NCBI GenBank assembly: GCA_026399475.1
Contig: JAPLQY010000069.1
Location: 92,942 to 156,941 of the forward strand
Direction of reading: 5' to 3'
Length of the DNA: 64,000 nt
Origin: Rhodocyclales bacterium
Lineage (GTDB): Bacteria; Pseudomonadota; Gammaproteobacteria; Burkholderiales; Rhodocyclaceae
The first letter of the stretch is position 1, and the number at the start of each line of letters is the position of its first letter. Of this stretch, positions 45,507 through 53,767 are shown piece after piece. A model generated the notes under the pieces. The model was not told where the DNA came from and did not search any database. It saw only the letters and a program-made list of their open reading frames with translations. The translations under genes and the position numbers were made by a program.

Positions 45507-47396
45507 ATGACATATGAATCGCGCGAGGACCTGCTGGCTTTTCTGCGCAAGCATCCACCCTTCAAGGACATGGGGGCGTTTGCCCTGACCGCGCTGGCGG
45601 CAAGCCTGACGCCCGTCGCGGTGGCCGGCGGGGAGTTCATTCTGACGCCGACCGACATGCCGCCGGACCTGTTCATCATAGATTCCGGCAAGGTCCAGGC
45701 GCGACTCGCGGGGGACATCAATCTCACCGACAAGCCCTTGTATGACCTCGAGCCGGGGCAGAGCTTTCCGCTGGCGGCGGTCGCGGCAAAGCGTCCGGCG
45801 ATCAACATCTATACCGCGGTGGGGGATGTTCATGTCTGGCGCCTCGCCAGTGCCGACTTTTTCAAGCTGCTGCTGAGCAGTTGCGAGTTCAACCGCTTCG
45901 TACTCGATCACCTGGCCGGTCTGCTCGATGAATCGCGGCGCCAGATCGAGTTCCAGTTCGGTCAGAGCAGCGCCGAACAACAGTCGCTCAATGCCCAGCT
46001 TTCCGGCATGCCGCCGCGGACGGTGGTGCGCGTAAGGCCGCAGACGTCGATTCGCGAAACCATGGAGACCATGGTGCGCGCCAAAGTTGGCTCGGTAGTG
46101 GTGGCGGACGCAATGGACAGGCCGGTCGGCATCTTTACCCAGTCCGATGCGATGCGCCGCGTGATGTTTCCGAATTACCAGACGACCGCGGCCATCGAAG
46201 AAGTCATGACGACGTCGCCGGCGACCATCCCCGTGCACGCGACGATGTATGAGGCCATGCTGACGATGGCAACGCACGGCATTCGCCACCTGGTGATAGT
46301 CGATGCCGAAGAGCGCGTGACCGGGGTGGTGTCCGAGCGCGACCTGTTCGCCATACAGCGCGTCGGGCTGCGCAATGTGCGCAAGGTGATCGAGGCGGCG
46401 GCCGATATCGACACCCTGGGGCGGGCGGCCGGTGACGTGCGCCGCTTGTGTCTCAACATGCTGGGTCAGGGCGTCAGCGCCGAAAAGCTGACACAGTTCA
46501 TTTCCGGCCTGAACGACAGCCTGACGCGCCGCGTGATCGAGATCACGCTGGCGCGGCACGACCTGTTCGGCCTCGACTGGGCCTGGCTGGCGTTTGGTTC
46601 GGAGGGACGCGACGAGCAGACCTTCAGCACGGACCAGGACAATGGAATCATTTTCGTCTGCCCGGATTTCGCCGATCGCGACGCGCTCCAGCTGCGCTTT
46701 CTGGACTTTGCGCGCGAGGTCAATGAAGGCCTGGCGCGTTGCGGCTTCCCGCTGTGCAAAGGCAACATCATGGCCAGCAACCCGCAGTGGTGCCTGACGC
46801 AGGGCGAGTGGCAGGAACGCTTCAGCCACTGGGTGCGGCTGCCCGAGCCCGAGGCGCTGCTGAACGCCACCATCTTCTTCGATTTCCGCCCGCTCTATGG
46901 CAACGAGGCCCTGGCCAAGGCCCTGCGCAAGTGGCTGCTCGATCTCACCGGCAACGCCAAGATTTTCCTTCGCTTCATGGCGGAGAATGCAGTGAAAGTC
47001 ACGCCGCCACTGGGCATGATCCGCGATTTCGTATACGACAGCAATCCGGAATTTCCCCACACGCTGGACCTCAAGGCCTTTGGTGCGCGCCTCTTTGTCG
47101 ATGCCGCGCGCATCATCGCGCTGGCGAACGGCATTCCCCACAGCAGCACCACCGAGCGCCTGCGCGCGGCGGCGGAGCAAAAGAAACTGGGCGGTGACGA
47201 CGTCAATGCGGTGATCGAAGGTTTCTTCGTCATCCAGGCCCTGCGCCTGCGCAATCAGCGGGCCGACACCCGACCGGGAGCTGAAAATCGCATCGACCCG
47301 GACAAGCTGAACGAACTTGATCGCCAGGTACTGAAGGAAGCCTTCAAGCAGGCGAAGCGCTTGCAGTCGAGGCTGCAGCTCGAATACCGGCTGTGA
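45507..47396 (+). CDS. cNMP-binding/CBS/DUF294 nucleotidyltransferase protein
   Basis: A 629-residue protein. Order: cyclic-nucleotide-binding-like domain (about 10-140), two CBS domains (about 165-290; VVADAMDRPVGIFTQSDAMR and VVSERDLFAI), GlnD-like nucleotidyltransferase (GSEGRDEQTFSTDQDNGIIF from residue 364) and DUF294 C-terminal domain (to 629). The N-terminal modules should bind cAMP/c-di-nucleotides or adenylates and control the transferase. This architecture is commonly found beside SLC5 acetate transporters and DEDDh exonucleases. Encoded 22 bases after its shorter paralogue. Confidence 0.88.
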   Translation: MTYESREDLLAFLRKHPPFKDMGAFALTALAASLTPVAVAGGEFILTPTDMPPDLFIIDSGKVQARLAGDINLTDKPLYDLEPGQSFPLAAVAAKRPAINIYTAVGDVHVWRLASADFFKLLLSSCEFNRFVLDHLAGLLDESRRQIEFQFGQSSAEQQSLNAQLSGMPPRTVVRVRPQTSIRETMETMVRAKVGSVVVADAMDRPVGIFTQSDAMRRVMFPNYQTTAAIEEVMTTSPATIPVHATMYEAMLTMATHGIRHLVIVDAEERVTGVVSERDLFAIQRVGLRNVRKVIEAAADIDTLGRAAGDVRRLCLNMLGQGVSAEKLTQFISGLNDSLTRRVIEITLARHDLFGLDWAWLAFGSEGRDEQTFSTDQDNGIIFVCPDFADRDALQLRFLDFAREVNEGLARCGFPLCKGNIMASNPQWCLTQGEWQERFSHWVRLPEPEALLNATIFFDFRPLYGNEALAKALRKWLLDLTGNAKIFLRFMAENAVKVTPPLGMIRDFVYDSNPEFPHTLDLKAFGARLFVDAARIIALANGIPHSSTTERLRAAAEQKKLGGDDVNAVIEGFFVIQALRLRNQRADTRPGAENRIDPDKLNELDRQVLKEAFKQAKRLQSRLQLEYRL

Positions 47397-47421
47397 GAGG
47401 CCGTGAAGTGAAAAGTGAAAC

Positions 47422-49491
47422 GTGAAACGCATATCCGGATCGACCGAAACCGCCGTACCGCTGCGCACTCCGCTGTTCCGCGGTGAGCGGCGTCTGCGCA
47501 TTGCCCTGGTCGGGCTGCCGGGCGGCGGCAAGACGACCCTGTTCGACGCGGTGTCGAGCACCGCGCCGCATCGCGGCGAATTGACCGGCACGCATCGCGT
47601 CTATCGCGAGTGCACGGTTCAGATCGGCTTCGATGAAGCCAGTGTGGTCGACCTGCCGAGCATCCATTCCCTGCATCATCTGGAGGGCGACGACCTTTCC
47701 GCACTGAAATATCTGCTGTGGGGCGACGAACGCCCGCCGGTTTCGGTCCATGAACAGTCCGGTCCTCCCGTGCCATTCGCACCGCCTGACCTGATCATCC
47801 AGGTGGTCGATGCCACCAGCCTGCAAAGTCACCTCGAGCTGACGCTGGAGCTGAGCCAGCTCGGTCGGCCCATTGTGCTGGCGCTGAATCACATGGACGA
47901 GGCGGCGGAAAAAGGGCTGTACATCAACATCAAGTCCATGGAAAAACTCCTGGGAATGCCGGTCGTGCCGACGGTGGCGCTGATGGGGCAGGGCATTGCG
48001 CAACTGTTCAGCGCCGCCGTGAATGCGGCGCGCGAGGCGACCTGTCCCTTGCCGCAGCCGCCCAGCCGGCACATCGCCGAGAGCCTGCAGGCGCTGACGG
48101 CGGCGATGAACCGTCCCGAGATCCATGCGGCGTTTCGCGTGCCTCACCCCTTGCTGCTGATGCAGTTTGCCGCCGATGACCGCTTTGTCGAAGACGAACT
48201 GGGTCAGCATTTCCCGCAGCTGCTGCCGCAGTTGCGGGCCCTGCGTAATGCCGCCGGACTGGGCCTGCCGCGGCCGCTGGCCGAGGAAATGCATGCCGAC
48301 CGCCACCATCGCGCCGCCACCTTGGTCGAGGCCGCCATGCGCATGGGATCGGCGGCCCACGGGTATGGCGGGCGCGGCTGGCGCTACTGGCTCGACGAGT
48401 TGTTCCTGCATCCGCAATGGGGCCTGATCGGCAGCCTCGCGGTGTTCGCCGCAGTGCTGTTCGTCGTGTTCGAGATCAGCGGCTGGATCGACTCGATGAC
48501 CACCGCCCGCCTCACCGAGGCGCTGGCCGACTGGCAACCGCAGTCCACGGCAGGTGTCGTCGCGCGTGCCGTGGCGGATGGCCTGATCGGTCTGGTCGGC
48601 ATCGTGGTGCCCTACATGATTCCGCTGGTCATGCTGCTGGTGACGCTGGAGGAAGCCGGCCTGATGCACCGCATCGCCTTCGTCGTCGATCGCGGCTTTC
48701 ACCAGATCGGCCTGCATGGCGGCGTTGCCGTGCCATTCCTGCTCGGGCTGGGTTGCAACGTGCCGGCCATTTCCGGCGCGGCAAAAGCCACCAGCGGCCG
48801 CGAGCGCGTGATTGCCTCGGTGCTGATCACTTTCGTGCCCTGCTCGGCGCGTTCCGCCATCATTCTCGCCATCGCCGGCAAGTATCTCGGCGCCGCGGGC
48901 GTGTTCAGCATATTCGCGCTGACGTTGATCGTGATTGCAGTGATGGGGCGCCTGCTGTCGCGCCGGAATCGCGACCTCGGCCCCGGCCAGGTGCAGGAAA
49001 TTCCCGCCTACGCGCTGCCGACCTGGCGCATCCTGCTGGCCGAGACCTGGGCGCGCACCAGCGACATTCTTACCATCGTGACGCCTTTGCTGGTGGGCGG
49101 CAGCGTGGTGCTGGCGCTGCTCAATCACGTCGGTGCCGACAGCCTGATCAATACCCTGCTGATGCCGGTGACTGTGTTGTGGCTGGGCCTGCCGCTGGCG
49201 CTTGGCGTGCCGCTCCTGTTCGGCGTGCTGCGCAAGGAACTGTCGCTGCTGATGATCTTCCAGGCGCTGGGTACCCAGGAAATCGGCAACCTGCTCGATT
49301 CCGTGCAGATCTTGACTCTGCTGCTGTTCCTCACTTTCTACATCCCCTGCGTTTCCACCTTCGCTGTCATGCTCAAGACCATAGGACGCAGGGATGCTCT
49401 GTTCTCCGTGTCGCTGTCGGTTGGCGTGGCATTGCTGGTGAGTGGTATCGTGCGCCTTGCTTTGGGCGGAGTGCAGCTGCTTGCGAACTGA
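47422..49491 (+). CDS. FeoB-like GTPase/iron transporter
   Basis: A 689-residue inner-membrane protein. The N-terminal GTPase has an altered P-loop (GLPGGGKT at residues 31-38; FeoB usually has GNPNSGKT), a G3 of DLPS instead of DLPG and a G4 of NHMD. The membrane part has the Gate motif LGCNVPAISGAAKAT and VPCSARSAIILAIAG, typical of FeoB. Iron(II) transport is the family role; the changed G motifs and absence of feoA next to it suggest a divergent subgroup. It follows the DUF294 gene by 25 bases. Confidence 0.82.
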   Translation: MKRISGSTETAVPLRTPLFRGERRLRIALVGLPGGGKTTLFDAVSSTAPHRGELTGTHRVYRECTVQIGFDEASVVDLPSIHSLHHLEGDDLSALKYLLWGDERPPVSVHEQSGPPVPFAPPDLIIQVVDATSLQSHLELTLELSQLGRPIVLALNHMDEAAEKGLYINIKSMEKLLGMPVVPTVALMGQGIAQLFSAAVNAAREATCPLPQPPSRHIAESLQALTAAMNRPEIHAAFRVPHPLLLMQFAADDRFVEDELGQHFPQLLPQLRALRNAAGLGLPRPLAEEMHADRHHRAATLVEAAMRMGSAAHGYGGRGWRYWLDELFLHPQWGLIGSLAVFAAVLFVVFEISGWIDSMTTARLTEALADWQPQSTAGVVARAVADGLIGLVGIVVPYMIPLVMLLVTLEEAGLMHRIAFVVDRGFHQIGLHGGVAVPFLLGLGCNVPAISGAAKATSGRERVIASVLITFVPCSARSAIILAIAGKYLGAAGVFSIFALTLIVIAVMGRLLSRRNRDLGPGQVQEIPAYALPTWRILLAETWARTSDILTIVTPLLVGGSVVLALLNHVGADSLINTLLMPVTVLWLGLPLALGVPLLFGVLRKELSLLMIFQALGTQEIGNLLDSVQILTLLLFLTFYIPCVSTFAVMLKTIGRRDALFSVSLSVGVALLVSGIVRLALGGVQLLAN

Positions 49492-49559
49492 TATCGGGCA
49501 AAGCCGGCCAAATTAGACAACTGACAATTCTCCAAGATTTGAAACACGAGGCGCCACAC

Positions 49560-49925
49560 ATGCAAGCATTCGATTTCGACAGTGCGATTACCATGCACCG
49601 GTCGTGGAAAATGAAGTTTCACCTGGCTATCGACAATATTCGCAGCAGGGACTTCGATACGCAGCCGATAGGCGATGCCGCACAATGCAGCCTGGGCCAG
49701 TGGCTGGCGGCAAATGCCAGCGAGCTGGAGGAATCGGATTCGGTCAAGCAGCTGCTGGCCATTCACCAGGAATTTCACCGCCAGTCGGCTGCAATTGCAG
49801 ACGATATCCGGAACGGCAGGATCGTTCGCCTGACCGACAAGGCCATCGTCGATTTTGGCGTTCTCTCCGAAAAAATCGAAGTCCTGCTGGTTCGGATCAA
49901 GGCAGAGCTCCGGCAGGCCGGGTGA
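49560..49925 (+). CDS. Stand-alone CZB (chemoreceptor zinc-binding) domain protein
   Basis: A 121-residue protein that is nothing but a CZB four-helix bundle. The zinc ligands are present in order: His13 (MHRSWKMKF), Cys43 (CSLGQWL), His69 and His73 (HQEFH). CZB domains bind zinc with high affinity and normally sit at the end of chemoreceptors or diguanylate cyclases. A free-standing one must work through a partner. It starts 68 bases after the FeoB-like gene, hinting at a metal-related role. Confidence 0.88.
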   Translation: MQAFDFDSAITMHRSWKMKFHLAIDNIRSRDFDTQPIGDAAQCSLGQWLAANASELEESDSVKQLLAIHQEFHRQSAAIADDIRNGRIVRLTDKAIVDFGVLSEKIEVLLVRIKAELRQAG

Positions 49926-49998
49926 AACGGATTTTCAGGCACTGCTTCGCTGGCCGTACAATTAGTCGACGATCGTCGAGCCAGCCAATCGAGACATT

Positions 49999-51969
49999 GT
50001 GAAAAATACAAGCATCTATACCAGGACGGAAAAGGGCAGTCAGGAGGCAGCAACCGCATCCGATGAGCTTACCGACGAGCTGCGCAATGTCCTGAATGCA
50101 GTCGATGGAAAGTCCTCGGTTGAAGTTCTGCGCAGCAAGCTCGACCGTTTGTCGGCGGCGGACCTGGACGCGGCGCTCGACTCTCTCGGCAAAAAAGATT
50201 TCATCCACGAATTGGCGGGCTCGGCGCCTGCCTTCGGGTCAGCTTCACAGCAGCTTGCGGCGGACGCGCTGCGGGCCAAGATAAGGGCCAGGCGCGAGGT
50301 AGCGGAACGTTCAGCACGGGAGGGTGAGGCACCGGAGCTGCAGAACGAAGCTCAGGCGCGGCACGACGCCGAGGAAGACGCCAGGCGCGAGGCAGCGCAG
50401 CGCAGCCAGGAGGAAGCCGAAGCGCAGGCGCGGCGGATGGCAGAAGAGCAGGCACGACGGGATTCCGAGGAGGCAGCCAGGCGTCAGGCCGCAGAGCGCG
50501 CCCGGCACGAAGCGGAAGAACAGGCACGGCGGGATGCCGAGGAAGCAGTCAGGCGTCAGGCCGCAGAGCGCGCCCGGCACGAAGCGGAAGAACAGGCACG
50601 GCGGGATGCCGAGGAGGCAGCCAGGCGTCAGGCCGCAGAGCATGCCCGCCAGGAGGCCGAAACGCAGATGCGGCAGCGGTCGGAAGAGCAGGCCTGGCAC
50701 GAGGCTGAAGAGAAAATCCGGCGTGAGGAGACAGAAGCGAGAAGGCGGGCGAATGCGGCTTCGGCGGGGAGCAAGGCCGCTTCAGGAAAGCCTCGCAAGT
50801 GGGGCAAAATCCTTGCCATGGGACTCGTTGCCCTGGTCGCGATAGCACTGGTAGCGATTCACCTGATCTCGTTCGACGGGCAGATTCCGCAGTTCGAGAA
50901 ATCGCTGGCGCGGCAGTTTCGGCAGCCGGTAAAAATCCAGGCGCTGCGCCTTTCGCTGGTGCCGCAACCCCAATTGCGGCTCGAGGGCGTTTCAATCGGC
51001 AGCGCAGGGCAGATCAGAGTAGAGCAGATCAAGGCGGCAGGCGAGCTGGGCAATCTGTTCAATGACAAGAAAGTGTTCAAGTCGGTTGAGCTGAACTCGC
51101 CGGTCATATCGGAAGAGGGCCTGGGCTGGATCCTGTTCGGCAAGCCGCAGGCGAGCGACACGGTGTTTGGCCAGGTCAGCGCCCTGAACGCCAATCTTGA
51201 ATCGAAGAATGTCAGCCTGCCCGCGTTCGACGCGAAACTGCTGTTCGACGCTGAAGGCGCCTGGAAAACCATTGCGATTGAATCGCAGGACAAGAACATC
51301 AACCTGGAACTGGCGCCGAAAGGCAAGTCGGTACAGATCGATGTGAAGGCAAGGTCGTTCAGGATTCCTTTCGGTTCCGCGATCGTGCTTGAAGACATGG
51401 TTGCCACGGGCACGGCGGACGAATCCGGGCTTGCCGTGACGGATTTCAAGGGATTCTTCTACGGCGGAATTCTCAGCGGCAACGCCAGGCTGAAGTGGGG
51501 CTCGGGCTGGAGTCTCGCAGGCGAGTTGAACGCGAAGCAGGTCGATACATCACGGGTGGTTCCCGGACTGCTGAATGGCGCGAGGCTGGTAGCGAAGGCA
51601 TCCTATGCCATGCAGGCGCCGGAAGCCGCGAAGCTCTTCAGCGCACCCCGCCTGGAAGGCAATTTCATCATCCCGAGGGGAACCCTGCTGGGGGTAGACC
51701 TGGGGCGTATTCTGCAAGGCGGCGGGACGCGGGGCGATACGATGTTTTCAGAGCTCTCTGGCACTTTTGTCCATGATCGCGGCGCGACCCAGCTTCGGCA
51801 GGTGCGCCTGACCGAGGGCGTCATGTCCGCCAACGGCATGGTCGATGTCGATGCCGACAAGAATGTACGCGGCCGTTTTGTCCTGGATCTCAAACTTTCC
51901 GCCGAGCAGCGGCGTGGCAGCCTCCTGGTATCCGGGACCCTCGGAAAAATCGAATGGCGCGGGCAGTAG
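49999..51969 (+). CDS. Coiled-coil AsmA-like membrane protein
   Basis: A 656-residue protein. Residues 1-90 form a small helical domain (ELTDELRNVLNAVDGKSSVE, AALDSLGKKDFI). Residues 95-255 are a charged coiled coil rich in Ala, Arg and Glu, with three 24-residue repeats. One membrane helix (ILAMGLVALVAIALVAIHLI, near 275-295) leads to an AsmA-like periplasmic region (FEKSLARQFRQPVKIQALRLSLVPQPQL) with beta-rich sequence to the end. AsmA-like proteins act in outer-membrane lipid transport; the cytoplasmic coiled coil is unusual. Preceded by a separate leader of 70 bases. Confidence 0.7.
   Translation: MKNTSIYTRTEKGSQEAATASDELTDELRNVLNAVDGKSSVEVLRSKLDRLSAADLDAALDSLGKKDFIHELAGSAPAFGSASQQLAADALRAKIRARREVAERSAREGEAPELQNEAQARHDAEEDARREAAQRSQEEAEAQARRMAEEQARRDSEEAARRQAAERARHEAEEQARRDAEEAVRRQAAERARHEAEEQARRDAEEAARRQAAEHARQEAETQMRQRSEEQAWHEAEEKIRREETEARRRANAASAGSKAASGKPRKWGKILAMGLVALVAIALVAIHLISFDGQIPQFEKSLARQFRQPVKIQALRLSLVPQPQLRLEGVSIGSAGQIRVEQIKAAGELGNLFNDKKVFKSVELNSPVISEEGLGWILFGKPQASDTVFGQVSALNANLESKNVSLPAFDAKLLFDAEGAWKTIAIESQDKNINLELAPKGKSVQIDVKARSFRIPFGSAIVLEDMVATGTADESGLAVTDFKGFFYGGILSGNARLKWGSGWSLAGELNAKQVDTSRVVPGLLNGARLVAKASYAMQAPEAAKLFSAPRLEGNFIIPRGTLLGVDLGRILQGGGTRGDTMFSELSGTFVHDRGATQLRQVRLTEGVMSANGMVDVDADKNVRGRFVLDLKLSAEQRRGSLLVSGTLGKIEWRGQ
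50449..50664 (+). repeat. Three tandem 72-bp repeats in the coiled coil
   Basis: Units 50449-50520, 50521-50592 and 50593-50664 encode 24 residues each, beginning QARRDAEE or QARRDSEE. Units 1 and 2 are almost identical in DNA; unit 3 diverges near its end. A 24-base partial unit precedes at 50425-50448. Recent expansion is likely; the heptad-compatible length adds turns to the coiled coil. Confidence 0.85.
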
Positions 51970-52048
51970 CCGTTGCCTGTCCGGCCATGCCTGAGGCCTT
52001 GAACAAACCTAGCCGGACAAGCGGCCCGGATCACGACAAAGGAATTTC

Positions 52049-52498
52049 ATGAATCCACAGAACGGCTACGACATTGAAGATATTGCGCCTGGCATGAGCG
52101 CAGAAATTTCCAAGACCATTACTGATGCCGATATCGTCATGTTCGCCGGCGTGTCGATGGACACCAATGCGGTTCATATGGACGAAGAGTTTGGACGGAC
52201 CACGATGTTTGGCGGCCGCATCGCCCACGGCATGTTGACGGCCAGCCTGCTGTCCTCCGTCCTCGGCAATCGGCTGCCCGGGCCCGGAGTGATCTACATG
52301 AGCCAGTCGCTGCGCTTTCGCGCGCCGGTGCGCCCCGGCGATACCGTACATGCCAAGGTGATCGTCAAGGAAGTGATCGCGGAAAAGTGTCGCGTAGTGC
52401 TCGACACCGTGTGCACCGTGGGCGACAAGGTGGTCATCGATGGCGAAGCGATGGTGATGGCCACCTCGCGCCGCAAGCGCGAGGCGGCAGGCAAATAG
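52049..52498 (+). CDS. phaJ: MaoC-family (R)-specific enoyl-CoA hydratase
   Basis: A 149-residue hot-dog hydratase with the hydratase 2 motif MFAGVSMDTNAVHMDEEF near residues 31-48 (Asp and His as catalytic dyad) and GGRIAHGMLTASLLSSVLG. PhaJ-type enzymes supply (R)-3-hydroxyacyl-CoA for polyhydroxyalkanoate or serve beta-oxidation. A GGAATTTC ribosome site precedes the ATG. Substrate range cannot be told from the sequence; no pha genes are in the window. Confidence 0.82.
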   Translation: MNPQNGYDIEDIAPGMSAEISKTITDADIVMFAGVSMDTNAVHMDEEFGRTTMFGGRIAHGMLTASLLSSVLGNRLPGPGVIYMSQSLRFRAPVRPGDTVHAKVIVKEVIAEKCRVVLDTVCTVGDKVVIDGEAMVMATSRRKREAAGK

Positions 52499-52537
52499 CG
52501 GTCGGCCCGGGCCCGCCTGCGCCTGCCAGTCCCGTCC

Positions 52538-53233
52538 TTGAAGTCGACACCCGATACCCTGCAAGCGGCCGTCGATGCCGCCATGGCGGGACGCCATTCC
52601 GTGCGCGCCTTCCTGCCCAGAGAAGTTCCCCGCGTTCTGGTTACCGAAATACTCGCCATCGCCGGTCGCGCACCTTCGGGCACCAATCTCCAGCCCTGGC
52701 GCGTGCACGTGCTGACCGGCACCACGCGGCAGCGTCTGGTCGACGCCGTGTGCGCTGCCTACGATTCGCGCGAGCCTGGCCACCGGGCCGAATATGACTA
52801 CTATCCGGACAAATTCTTCGAGCCCTACCTTGCGCGTCGGCGCAAGATCGGCTGGGGTCTCTACGGCTTGCTCGGCATCGGCAAGGGCGATGCCGCGCGC
52901 ATGAACGCGCAGATGCGGCGCAATTTTGAATTCTTCGGGGCGCCCACCGGGCTGATTTTCAGCATCGACCGGCGCATGGGGCAGGGGAGCTGGCTCGACT
53001 ACGGCATGTTCCTGCAAAGCGTGATGCTTGCCGCCCGTGCCCGTGGCCTCGATACCTGTCCCCAGGTGTCCTGGCTCGACTACCACCGCATCATCGGCGA
53101 GACGCTTGGCTTCGGGCCGCAGGAGCAATTGGTCTGCGGCATGGCGCTGGGTTACGCTGATCCGCAGGCCGTTGAAAACAGCTTGTGCACCGAGCGCGCT
53201 GACCTCGACGAGTTCGTCGTGTTTCATGAGTGA
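52538..53233 (+). CDS. Nitroreductase-family flavoprotein
   Basis: A 231-residue FMN-dependent oxidoreductase. The FMN-binding start RHSVRAFLPREVP and APSGTNLQPWRVHVLTG are typical, as is the C-terminal GMALGYADPQAVEN. It would reduce nitroaromatics or quinones, or act on an unknown flavin reaction. The start is a TTG at 52538; the first ATG (52583) would cut into the conserved RHSVRAF segment, so a TTG start is preferred. It overlaps the next gene by 8 bases. Confidence 0.82.
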   Translation: MKSTPDTLQAAVDAAMAGRHSVRAFLPREVPRVLVTEILAIAGRAPSGTNLQPWRVHVLTGTTRQRLVDAVCAAYDSREPGHRAEYDYYPDKFFEPYLARRRKIGWGLYGLLGIGKGDAARMNAQMRRNFEFFGAPTGLIFSIDRRMGQGSWLDYGMFLQSVMLAARARGLDTCPQVSWLDYHRIIGETLGFGPQEQLVCGMALGYADPQAVENSLCTERADLDEFVVFHE

Positions 53234-53618
53234 CGGTGGCGAGCTTCAGCGGCAGCGCATCGACAAGTGGCTGTGGGCTGCGCGCTTCTTCAAGACGCGC
53301 AGCCTGGCCGCTGCCGCGGTCGATGGCGGGCGGGTCAAATGGAACGACCAGCACGTCAAGCCGGCGCGCGAGCTGAAGCCCGGCGACGAACTTGATATCG
53401 TCGCCGGCGAACTGCGCTGGACAGTCGTCGTGCAAGGCGTGAACGCACAGCGCCGTCCCGCGCCGGAAGCCCGCCTGCTCTATGAGGAGACCGCGGACAG
53501 CACCGCCCGCCGCCTGCAGCAGTTGGAAATCCGCCGGTTGGCGCCGATGCCCGGCGCGGACCTGAAGGGCCGGCCGACGAAGAAGGCGGGCAGGTTGATT
53601 CGGGGTTTCAACGAGTGA
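53226..53618 (+). CDS. hslR: S4-domain RNA-binding protein (Hsp15-like)
   Basis: A 130-residue protein with an N-terminal S4 domain (QRIDKWLWAARFFKTRSLAAAAVDGGRV at about residues 9-40, in two stretches) and a basic C-terminal tail (KGRPTKKAGRLIRGF). Hsp15 binds stalled 50S subunits carrying nascent peptide-tRNA and helps recycle them. The start lies within the nitroreductase 3' end. Confidence 0.88.
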   Translation: MSDGGELQRQRIDKWLWAARFFKTRSLAAAAVDGGRVKWNDQHVKPARELKPGDELDIVAGELRWTVVVQGVNAQRRPAPEARLLYEETADSTARRLQQLEIRRLAPMPGADLKGRPTKKAGRLIRGFNE

Positions 53619-53670
53619 GGCACTGGCAAGGTCCATGATGAATTTGGATCAACCGAAAGGAAAATCCTCT

Positions 53671-53728
53671 GTAGGAGCCAGCGTGCTGGCGAGGCGGCGG
53701 TCGTTATCGCGACCAAGGTCGATCCTGC
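53671..53728 (+). repeat. REP doublet (REPIN), intergenic
   Basis: GTAGGAGCCAGCGTGCTGGC at the left and an inverted unit reading, reversed, GCAGGATCGACCTTGGTCGC at the right. The two units differ in their palindromic core but share the GTAGGA-type head, as in Pseudomonas REP families. It lies between the Hsp15-like gene and rmuC. Confidence 0.7.
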
Positions 53729-53767
53729 TGAGGCGCAGCTTACGAGATCAATAAGGCGAGGCACGAC

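Noticed and set aside
45498..47591. Minus-strand frame opposite the second DUF294 gene
   Set aside because: No domain, and it crosses the junction between two well-supported plus-strand genes.
50425..50664. CRISPR array suspected from evenly spaced repeats
   Set aside because: The 72-bp units are directly adjacent with no variable spacers, and they encode a coiled coil in frame.
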